From contig JAFUTM010000036.1 of NCBI GenBank assembly GCA_017484235.1, positions 1 through 5,654 of the forward strand: a stretch of DNA of 5,654 nucleotides. The letters run 5' to 3'. Position numbers and translations under genes: made by a program. Of this stretch, positions 1 through 5,654 are shown piece after piece. How positions within the stretch are numbered: the first letter of the stretch is position 1; each line of letters opens with the position of its first letter. Below the pieces are notes generated by a model. That model was given only the letters and a program-made list of their open reading frames with translations, was not told the origin of the DNA and made no database searches. Source of the stretch: Selenomonadaceae bacterium. Its GTDB lineage: Bacteria; Bacillota; Negativicutes; Selenomonadales; Selenomonadaceae.

Positions 1-1407
1 ACCAAAAAACTTTGCCAGGCAGGTGTTTCCAACGCTAACAAAGTTGTCGTTGATAACCTCTTCTGCACGATAACCAATGCCATCTTTGACGCTGAGGCAC
101 TGCAAAAACGTATTGATCAAACCCTGAGCCTCATTCCAGAAAAGGTTGAAATACCTGAAAACGTCGGCGTACTTGCAACCGAGAATGAAGATGTTCGCAG
201 TCTCCGTGAGCTGATAACTTATGGTCTCAAAGGTATGGCGGCTTATCTCTATCACGCAAACGCGCTCGGTTGTGATGATGAGTCAATTAATGCATTTATG
301 CAGTCAACGTTAGCTAAATTGCTGGACGATTCACTTAGCGGCGACGACTTAACGGCACTTGCCCTTGAAACCGGCAAATTTGGTGTCGATACAATGGCTC
401 TGCTTGATAAGGCAAATACTGAAACTTACGGCAATCCAGAGATTACAAAAGTCAAACTCGGCGTTCGCAATAATCCAGGTATACTAATAAGCGGACACGA
501 CCTCAAGGATTTGGAAATGCTGCTTGAGCAAACGGAAGGCACGGGCGTCGACGTATACACTCACGGTGAGATGATTCCGGCTCATTATTATCCAAAATTT
601 AAGAAGTACAAACATTTAGTCGGCAACTACGGCAATGCGTGGTGGCAGCAGAAAGATGAGTTTGAGAAATTTAATGGACCTATACTCTTGACGACAAATT
701 GTCTTGTGCCGCCTAAGCCGAGTTATCAAAATCGAGTATTTACAACGGGCGCAGTCGGATTCCCGAATTGCCAGCACATTGAGGAAGTTAATGGCACAAA
801 AAATTTCACTCCATTGATTGAATTGGCAAAAAAATGTCCGCCGCCTACTGAATTGGAAAGCGGCGAAATTGTCGGCGGTTTTGCACACGAACAGGTTTTT
901 GCTGTTGCTGATAAAGTTGTTGAGGCGATTAAATCCGGCGCGATTAAAAAATTTGTCGTAATGGCTGGCTGCGACGGTCGTCAAAAGTCACGTCAATATT
1001 ATGCTGACTTTGCTGAGGCACTGCCTAAAGATACAATAATTTTGACGGCTGGCTGTGCAAAATATAAATACATCAAACTGCCGCTTGGTGACATTGGTGG
1101 CATACCACGTGTACTTGACGCCGGTCAGTGCAACGACTCATACTCACTTGCGTTGATTGCGTTGAAACTCAAAGAAGTATTCGGGCTTGACGATGTAAAT
1201 AAATTGCCAGTAGTCTATAATATTGCTTGGTATGAACAAAAAGCGGTTATCGTGCTGCTTGCACTGCCTCATCTTGACGTTAAAAATATTCATCTTGGAC
1301 CAACGCTGCCAGCTTTCCTCTCACCGAACGTCGCAAAAGTGCTGATTGATAAATTTAATATTGGCACTATCAGTAATGTTGAAAATGATATTAAAACTAT
1401 GTTATAA
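1..1407 (+). CDS. hcp: Hybrid cluster protein (hydroxylamine / NO reductase), 5' end cut by window edge
   Basis: The reading frame is open from base 1 to the TAA at 1405-1407, giving 468 visible codons, so the gene begins before the window; the ATG at 235 is internal. Compared from memory with E. coli Hcp (550 residues), about 50 N-terminal residues are missing, including the cysteine motif that binds the N-terminal Fe-S cluster. All seven ligands expected for the hybrid Fe-S-O cluster are present: His in SGHD (codon 496), Glu in HGEM (568), Cys in TTNC (700), Cys in GCDG (970), Cys in AGCAKY (1054), Cys in GQCND (1129) and Glu in WYEQK (1234). The enzyme should therefore be functional. Hcp proteins are cytoplasmic, reduce hydroxylamine in vitro, and are linked to NO reduction and nitrosative stress in anaerobes. 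No hcr reductase gene is visible. The visible part retains the region before the hybrid-cluster domain, as in the long, class I/II-type proteins. Identification is very secure. Confidence 0.97.
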   Translation, partial: TKKLCQAGVSNANKVVVDNLFCTITNAIFDAEALQKRIDQTLSLIPEKVEIPENVGVLATENEDVRSLRELITYGLKGMAAYLYHANALGCDDESINAFMQSTLAKLLDDSLSGDDLTALALETGKFGVDTMALLDKANTETYGNPEITKVKLGVRNNPGILISGHDLKDLEMLLEQTEGTGVDVYTHGEMIPAHYYPKFKKYKHLVGNYGNAWWQQKDEFEKFNGPILLTTNCLVPPKPSYQNRVFTTGAVGFPNCQHIEEVNGTKNFTPLIELAKKCPPPTELESGEIVGGFAHEQVFAVADKVVEAIKSGAIKKFVVMAGCDGRQKSRQYYADFAEALPKDTIILTAGCAKYKYIKLPLGDIGGIPRVLDAGQCNDSYSLALIALKLKEVFGLDDVNKLPVVYNIAWYEQKAVIVLLALPHLDVKNIHLGPTLPAFLSPNVAKVLIDKFNIGTISNVENDIKTML

Positions 1408-1408
1408 T
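1379..1408 (+). promoter_or_regulatory. Putative sigma-70 promoter with extended -10, overlapping the hcp stop codon
   Basis: TTGAAA at 1379-1384 is followed after 18 bases by a perfect TATAAT at 1403-1408, with TG at 1400-1401 placed correctly for an extended -10. Transcription would start near 1415, about 45 bases before the fdhD start codon. The match lies in the last codons of hcp, where the DNA is AT-rich, so a chance match is possible. If real, it would let fdhD and fdhA be expressed independently of hcp. No clear operator palindrome was seen beside it. Confidence 0.45.
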
Positions 1409-1445
1409 AATTAAAGTTTAGAGTTTACGTTGTGATGTTTAAATT

Positions 1446-1451
1446 AGGAAG
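1446..1451 (+). promoter_or_regulatory. Ribosome binding site of fdhD
   Basis: AGGAAG lies 8 bases before the ATG at 1460, which is good spacing and supports that start. The nearby ATG at 1455 is in another frame and gives only a short peptide. The remainder of the 52-base gap between hcp and fdhD shows no hairpin followed by a T run, so no terminator is evident and readthrough from hcp is possible. Confidence 0.7.
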
Positions 1452-1459
1452 TAGATGTT

Positions 1460-2251
1460 ATGTCACCGCGCAAAAATGAAATTGTTAATTATCCTGTAAT
1501 TCAATATGATGCAAAGGCGAATGAATTTTTAGGTAATAATAAACTTACTTCTATTGAGTGTGCTCTGGATATTTATTTAAACGGCAGCAAACTTACGACA
1601 AGTTTTTGTTCGCCTGGCGATTTAGAAGATTTAGTTATTGGAATACTGGCTCAAATGGGCAAAATTCGCAATATTGATGATGTTGTAACACTTTACATTG
1701 ATTCTGAAAATTTTGTTGCAAAAGTCACGACGACTGATGATGCGATAGAGTTTGCCAAAGGTTCTGCTAAAAATCCACGTTATTTTAGAGTGCGTGAAAT
1801 TTTAGATTGTGAACCGAAACTGATTTTTGAACGACCACAAGATGTCAGATTCCACGCAAAAGATATCCTCGCCTGCGCGGATAAATTACTCGGCGAGTTA
1901 GCGGCTACCCATAATGTTACAAACGGCGTACACAGTGGCGTGATATTTGATGGCAAAGATATTTTAATATTTCGTGAAGATATTGGACGGCACAATGTTT
2001 TTGATAAGCTGTACGGCTGGACACTCAGAAATAAAATTGATATTGCCGACAAAATCATAATTTTCAGTGGCAGATGCTCTTCGGAAATGATGATGAAACT
2101 CGGACGCATGGGCATTTCAGCAGTTGCGGCAAAATCTGTGCCGACAACACTTTCGATTAATATTGCAAAAAAATTGGGTATCACGCTCGTTGCGAGAATG
2201 GCTCCTAATTCGTTTTGCATTTATACAAATCCACAGCGTATTTTGCTGTAG
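1460..2251 (+). CDS. fdhD: Formate dehydrogenase accessory sulfurtransferase-like protein FdhD, lacking the CxxC motif
   Basis: A 263-residue cytoplasmic protein, close to the family length (E. coli FdhD has 277). FdhD carries sulfur from a cysteine desulfurase to the bis-MGD cofactor of formate dehydrogenase, which needs the sulfido ligand for activity. Family signatures in order: CSPGDLEDL (50-58, the usual C/SPxDLEEL region), GVHSG (156-160, matching GxTHAA), REDIGRHNVFDK (172-183), SGRCSSEM (203-210), a SVPTTLSINIAKKLGITLVA stretch, and IYTNPQR near the C-terminus. The oddity is the catalytic loop: where E. coli has Cys121-x-x-Cys124, this protein has about Arg107-Tyr-Phe-Arg110 by my alignment, and there is no Cys in residues 99-116. 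Nearby cysteines are Cys117 and Cys139; Cys206 lies in the SGRCS motif. Cys117 might take over if the loop is flexible, but that is a guess. The gene lies directly before fdhA, fitting a dedicated maturation role. The family call is secure; sulfurtransferase activity is uncertain. Confidence 0.92.
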   Translation: MSPRKNEIVNYPVIQYDAKANEFLGNNKLTSIECALDIYLNGSKLTTSFCSPGDLEDLVIGILAQMGKIRNIDDVVTLYIDSENFVAKVTTTDDAIEFAKGSAKNPRYFRVREILDCEPKLIFERPQDVRFHAKDILACADKLLGELAATHNVTNGVHSGVIFDGKDILIFREDIGRHNVFDKLYGWTLRNKIDIADKIIIFSGRCSSEMMMKLGRMGISAVAAKSVPTTLSINIAKKLGITLVARMAPNSFCIYTNPQRILL

Positions 2252-2277
2252 GATTTTTTATTTTATGTTATTTTGAG

Positions 2278-2282
2278 AGGAG
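2278..2282 (+). promoter_or_regulatory. Ribosome binding site of fdhA
   Basis: AGGAG within a GAGAGGAGAG run lies 11 bases before the ATG at 2294. The spacing is slightly long, but this ATG begins exactly at a complete Tat signal peptide, which fixes the start. The 42-base gap after fdhD contains no convincing terminator or promoter, so fdhD and fdhA are probably co-transcribed. Confidence 0.7.
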
Positions 2283-2293
2283 AGTGATTATTT

Positions 2294-5200
2294 ATGGAGT
2301 TGAGCAGACGAAGTTTTTTGAAAGCAACTGGTCTGGGCAGTATTGGGCTGGCACTTTCAAGTCTCGGTTTCGACATTCCAAAAGCTAAAGCCGAAATTAT
2401 GAAAGAGTTTAAGCTCACTGGTGCCAAAGAATTTACAACGGTCTGTCACTTCTGCGCTTGTGGCTGCGGTCAGATTGGATATGTTAAAGACGGCAAACTC
2501 ATTCAGCTTGAGGGTGCCTCCGACAGTCCAGTCAATCGCGGTGGATTGTGCAGTAAAGGTTTAGGTTATTCTCATATTCCAAATTCAGAACAAAGACCTA
2601 AGACTCCACTTTATCGCGCACCAGGTTCTGATCACTGGGAAGAAATCAGTTGGGAAGAAGCAATTGACAGAGCGGCACGTGCAATGAAAAAAGCTCGCGA
2701 TGAAAATTGGCTTGCTACTGAGAACATCGACGGACAAGACGTTGAGGTCAGGCGCACCGACGCAATTGGTTTTATTGGCGGCAGTCAAGTCAACAATGAG
2801 GAATGTTACCAGCTTATCAAAATGGCTCGTGCTCTTGGTGTTGTCTATATTGATAATCAAACTCGTGTTTGCCACGCCAATACGCCACCGGCACTCAATG
2901 CTGCCTTTGGTCGCGGTGCAATGACCAATCCGTGGTACGATCTTAAAAATACTAAGCTCGTTTGGGTTGAAGGTTCCAACATTGCCGAATGTCACCCTAT
3001 GGGTTTAAAACACATTATGAAAGCTAAAGACAAAGGTGCCAAAATCGTCCACGTTGATGTTCGCTATACGCGCACTTCAAAGATTGCCGATTATTTCTTC
3101 CAGATCCGTCCTGGCACAGATATTGCATTTTTAGGTGCAATCATTAATTATGTGCTTCAAAACAAGAAATACAACGAAGATTATCTTCGCAGAAATACCA
3201 ATACTTATTGTCTGCTGCGTCCAGATTTTTCATTCGATGACGGTATTTTCAGTGGTTATAATGAGGCAACGCGCAGCTATAATAAAGAGACTTGGAAATA
3301 TCAGCTTGATGGAGCCGGTAAACCAATTAAAGCAGCTTCGATGGACGAGCCAAATACCGTAATGTCTTGTATGAAGGAACATTATAAGCGTTATACATTT
3401 GAAAAAGTGGCTAAAATTACAGGCTGCCCTGCAGATCAAATTAAGCAAGCGGCCGAGATTTTCACAAGTGCTTCACCGGCAGTATTTATGTACGCACTTG
3501 GAATGACTCAACACACGGTCGGCGTTGAAAATATCCGCTGCTTCACATTGTTACAGCTTCTGCGCGGACACATCGGCGTACCAGGCGGCGGCATAGATGC
3601 AATGCGCGGACAGCCTAACGTTCAAGCTTCAACTGACTACGGAATTATGTTCCAATATTTTCCAGGCTATCTTTCATACATTGATCAAAATACAAATACT
3701 CTTGCTAAGTGGACGAATCAAAGCGGCACGTTCCGCGCTAAATTCTTAAAGAATCTGCTCAAGGCGTGGTTTGGCGATAATGCAACTCCGGCAAATGATT
3801 ATAATTTTAATGCCCTTCCAGTCCGAAATACACATCACAACAATTCTATCTACTGCCAATTCGAGGACGCCTATAAAGGTATTATCAAGTGTATGTATAT
3901 TGCTGGACAGAATCCACAGGTTAGTAATCCTAATCTTGGAATGGTTCATCGCGGGCTTGCCAGCCTTGACACATTGATTTATCAAGATGTTTACATTAAC
4001 GAGACGGCTGAATTTTGGAATCGTCCAGACAATCCAGACGGTGCTGATGTTTTCCTCAAGCCTGCTGACATTAACACCGAAGTTATTTTTCTTCCGGCGT
4101 GCTCATATCTTGAGCGCGAGGGTACGATGTCCAACTCAATGAGAATGATTCAATGGCGTATGGCTGGACCTGACAAGGTCGGCGATTCTAAGCCGGATTA
4201 TGAAATTTGCGATATGCTCTGGCGCAAGATCGTTGAGTTATACGCTGATTCAACTGATCCAAAAGATAATATTATTAAACAGTTGACTTGGAATTATCCG
4301 AATGACGGACATATGGTTGAACACATTATGCGTGAAGTCAATGGTTATGATTTATCTACAGGCAAACTTCTCAATGGTATTGGCGAAATCAAAGATGACG
4401 GCACGACGAATGCCGGTATGTGGATTTATACTGGAATAATGCGTGACGGCGGAGTTCATATGGCGAAGCGTCGCGGGCAGGAAGATGAAGGCGATATGGG
4501 CATTTTCCCAAATTATGCTTGGACTTGGCCTGATAATATTCATCTGCTTTATAATCGTGCGTCCTGTGGCGAAAATGGTCAGCCGGTTGATCCAGACCAT
4601 AAAATTGTATGGTGGGACGGCACGCAGTGGACAGGTTATGATAGGCCAGACGTTGGCTCGTTGACTGCTGCACCATCGACGCCTGCCGGTCAAAAGCCAT
4701 TCCGTATGACGGGCGAAGGTTATGGCAGATTATTTGCTGCAGAATACAGCGATATGGAAAATGGTCAGACGCGTGATCACTCTTATACACCGGTTGACGG
4801 TCCGCTGCCTGAATTTTATGAGCCGGTTGAGTCGCCAACGAAAAATGCGCTGCACAACAACCCAAATGCCCAATTCAGTCCGTGCGTCGTTTATCCACGT
4901 ATTCCTGAATTGCAAAAGATTGGCACTAAAGATGAATATCCATATGTCCTGTGCAGTTCCAGTCTTGCCGAGCATTGGTGCGGTGGTACGATTACACGCA
5001 ACGTTCCGTGGCTAAATGAGTTGGTTAAAGAACCATTTATTGAGATTCCAATCAAACTTGGTGAAAAACTTGGCATTCAATCTGGCAATAAAGTAAAGGT
5101 CAGCTCCGTTCGTGCAACAATTGAGCTTAAAGTAATGGTGACAAATAGAATACATCCGTTGATGATTAATGGTGAAGAGACTTTCGTAACGTGGATGCCA

Positions 5201-5326
5201 TATAACTGGGGCTTTACTGGTCTTTCCAAAGGTCCAAGCGGCAACTATATAACAATTGACGCTCTTGATCCTAATGCTCAGTCGCAAGAATTTAAGGCGT
5301 GTTTGATCAACATTAAGAAAGCGTAG
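2294..5326 (+). CDS. fdhA: Tat-exported formate dehydrogenase, catalytic alpha subunit (FdnG/FdoG type, Cys form)
   Basis: A 1010-residue enzyme, nearly the length of E. coli FdnG (about 1015), with similarity I recognise along its whole length. It oxidises formate to CO2 at a Mo- or W-bis-MGD centre. A twin-arginine signal (SRRSFLK, 4-10, then a hydrophobic stretch and AKA at 31-33) indicates folded export across the cytoplasmic membrane. The [4Fe-4S] motif is Cys51-x2-Cys54-x3-Cys58-x27-Cys86 (CHFCACGCG, then LCSKG with Lys88); Cys56 is an extra cysteine within it. The metal-ligand position is Cys193-His194 (TRVCH), where FdnG has Sec-His, so this is a cysteine form and the codon is TGC. 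Arg438 in MRGQPNVQ corresponds to the active-site Arg of FdhF. GMTQHTVG (403-410) and PGGG match the family. The dinucleotide-binding domain lies at about 885-1005 and includes EHWCGG around His894. Upstream is fdhD and downstream an fdhE-like gene; electron-transfer subunits are not visible. Mo versus W, and direction in vivo, cannot be read from the sequence. Confidence 0.96.
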   Translation: MELSRRSFLKATGLGSIGLALSSLGFDIPKAKAEIMKEFKLTGAKEFTTVCHFCACGCGQIGYVKDGKLIQLEGASDSPVNRGGLCSKGLGYSHIPNSEQRPKTPLYRAPGSDHWEEISWEEAIDRAARAMKKARDENWLATENIDGQDVEVRRTDAIGFIGGSQVNNEECYQLIKMARALGVVYIDNQTRVCHANTPPALNAAFGRGAMTNPWYDLKNTKLVWVEGSNIAECHPMGLKHIMKAKDKGAKIVHVDVRYTRTSKIADYFFQIRPGTDIAFLGAIINYVLQNKKYNEDYLRRNTNTYCLLRPDFSFDDGIFSGYNEATRSYNKETWKYQLDGAGKPIKAASMDEPNTVMSCMKEHYKRYTFEKVAKITGCPADQIKQAAEIFTSASPAVFMYALGMTQHTVGVENIRCFTLLQLLRGHIGVPGGGIDAMRGQPNVQASTDYGIMFQYFPGYLSYIDQNTNTLAKWTNQSGTFRAKFLKNLLKAWFGDNATPANDYNFNALPVRNTHHNNSIYCQFEDAYKGIIKCMYIAGQNPQVSNPNLGMVHRGLASLDTLIYQDVYINETAEFWNRPDNPDGADVFLKPADINTEVIFLPACSYLEREGTMSNSMRMIQWRMAGPDKVGDSKPDYEICDMLWRKIVELYADSTDPKDNIIKQLTWNYPNDGHMVEHIMREVNGYDLSTGKLLNGIGEIKDDGTTNAGMWIYTGIMRDGGVHMAKRRGQEDEGDMGIFPNYAWTWPDNIHLLYNRASCGENGQPVDPDHKIVWWDGTQWTGYDRPDVGSLTAAPSTPAGQKPFRMTGEGYGRLFAAEYSDMENGQTRDHSYTPVDGPLPEFYEPVESPTKNALHNNPNAQFSPCVVYPRIPELQKIGTKDEYPYVLCSSSLAEHWCGGTITRNVPWLNELVKEPFIEIPIKLGEKLGIQSGNKVKVSSVRATIELKVMVTNRIHPLMINGEETFVTWMPYNWGFTGLSKGPSGNYITIDALDPNAQSQEFKACLINIKKA

Positions 5327-5332
5327 TTAATT

Positions 5333-5654
5333 ATGAATGATGAATTAGGAATTAGGAATTATGTCGAAAGTCATTCATTTTTGAAAGAGCAGGCTAAACT
5401 TTATCAGTCAATTGACAACGCAGTCAGTTTTATAGAGCCGATTGAATTTCCTACGATTGATGAGTGCAAAGAACTTGTCAAAGGCGGTCTGCCTTTATTG
5501 CAGCACGAGGATATACAAAGTCGTGTTACTGAGGCTATGAATAAATTAGCACCGCAAGTTATACAATCTCTCGACATAGAAATTAATGAAGCTCTTGAAC
5601 GATTGATTAAATGGGCGATTATTGATAGGTTGATTCCAAAAGAATTAAAGTCAT
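5333..5654 (+). CDS. fdhE: Probable formate dehydrogenase accessory protein FdhE, N-terminal part, cut by window edge
   Basis: The frame is open from the ATG at 5333 to the window end (107 full codons), starting 6 bases after the fdhA stop. The visible protein is hydrophilic and mainly helical, with no signal peptide or membrane segment. Its pattern of FLKEQAKLYQSI, then FPTIDECKELVKGGLPLL at about residues 39-56, resembles the N-terminal region of FdhE proteins, where a helical segment is followed by a similar G-x-PLL element. The diagnostic zinc-type CxxC motifs of FdhE lie further C-terminal and are outside the window, so the name depends on weak similarity and on position behind fdhA; in E. 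coli fdhE also follows a formate dehydrogenase operon (fdoGHI). FdhE is cytoplasmic and needed for active formate dehydrogenase. The start is doubtful: ATG 5333 has only a weak AAGAAAG upstream, and the first codons run through a tandem repeat. A TorD/NarJ-like chaperone is an alternative identity. Confidence 0.6.
   Translation, partial: MNDELGIRNYVESHSFLKEQAKLYQSIDNAVSFIEPIEFPTIDECKELVKGGLPLLQHEDIQSRVTEAMNKLAPQVIQSLDIEINEALERLIKWAIIDRLIPKELKS
5342..5361 (+). repeat. Tandem 7-base repeat, GAATTAG, nearly three copies
   Basis: Two complete GAATTAG units are followed by GAATTA, directly behind the fdhA stop. With the ATG at 5333 the repeat would encode part of an N-terminal stretch (ELGIRNY) of the fdhE-like protein. 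It also creates AGGAA at 5347-5351, 9 bases before an out-of-frame ATG at 5361. Short AT-rich tandem repeats of this sort are more typical of intergenic DNA than of conserved coding sequence. Confidence 0.75.
5347..5351 (+). promoter_or_regulatory. Well-placed ribosome binding site for an out-of-frame ATG at 5361
   Basis: AGGAA lies 9 bases before ATG 5361, better than anything before ATG 5333. As sequenced, ATG 5361 opens only a seven-residue peptide (MSKVIHF, stop at 5382-5384). One extra T in the run at 5378-5382 would join it to the fdhE-like frame, giving a protein that begins MSKVIHFLKEQAKLYQ. This decides between two start models for the gene. Confidence 0.4.

Noticed and set aside
235..240. 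ATG 235 as the start of hcp
   Set aside because: The frame is open back to base 1 and the upstream translation (e.g. LFCTITNAIFD) matches Hcp N-terminal sequence, so the true start is outside the window.
616..984. 122-codon reverse-strand open frame inside hcp
   Set aside because: It lies fully antisense to conserved Hcp sequence with cluster ligands, has no recognisable domain, and no convincing reason to be a gene.
1430..1450. TTGTGATGTTTAAATTA as a possible FNR/CRP-type operator
   Set aside because: Only one half resembles a site; the second half does not complete TGTGA-N6-TCACA or TTGAT-N4-ATCAA.
1868..1897. Inverted repeat CTCGCC / GGCGAG as a possible hairpin
   Set aside because: Only a 6-base stem with an 18-base loop, inside fdhD coding sequence and without a T run; likely chance.
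1780..2220. 146-codon reverse-strand open frame inside fdhD
   Set aside because: It is the antisense shadow of conserved FdhD motifs; its composition follows from the coding strand.
4389..4865. 158-codon reverse-strand open frame inside fdhA, plus an overlapping 113-codon one
   Set aside because: Both are antisense to the conserved C-terminal half of FdhA and overlap each other in different frames, which is typical of shadow frames.

Overview
The window reads as one co-directional (+ strand) stretch of anaerobic redox genes. In order: the 3' part of hcp (hybrid cluster protein, cut by the left edge), fdhD (formate dehydrogenase maturation factor), a full-length fdhA of the FdnG/FdoG type (Tat-exported molybdenum/tungsten formate dehydrogenase catalytic subunit), and the 5' end of a gene that looks like fdhE (a second formate dehydrogenase accessory factor, cut by the right edge). 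Non-coding DNA is limited to gaps of about 52, 42 and 6 bases. No tRNA, rRNA, CRISPR array or insertion sequence is visible.

Organism: the gene content (hcp plus formate dehydrogenase), AT-leaning codon use, AGGAG-type ribosome binding sites and a twin-arginine signal on FdhA point to an anaerobic bacterium. A Tat-exported FdnG-type enzyme together with Firmicute-like base composition would fit a diderm Firmicute (Negativicutes-like). This placement is an inference from general impression only and is held at low confidence.

How the genes work together: FdhA would oxidise formate outside the cytoplasmic membrane. FdhD is the family that passes sulfur to the Mo/W-bis-MGD cofactor of formate dehydrogenases before export. 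FdhE-family proteins are needed to produce active formate dehydrogenase. Hcp acts on nitric oxide/hydroxylamine and is not a known part of formate oxidation; it may be an unrelated neighbour or share anaerobic regulation. A good extended -10 promoter match over the hcp stop codon could give fdhD-fdhA-fdhE their own transcription start.

Points that stand out: FdhD keeps the family fold signatures but lacks the CxxC pair associated with sulfur transfer. FdhA has Cys where E. coli FdnG/FdoG have selenocysteine. The beta (Fe-S) and gamma (cytochrome b) subunit genes that usually follow fdnG are not between fdhA and the fdhE-like gene. The fdhE-like gene starts in a tandem 7-base repeat, and a single-T difference in a T5 run would move its start to a better ribosome binding site. 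I did not find evidence of a wholly new system; the window is mainly a recognisable formate dehydrogenase locus with some unusual details.
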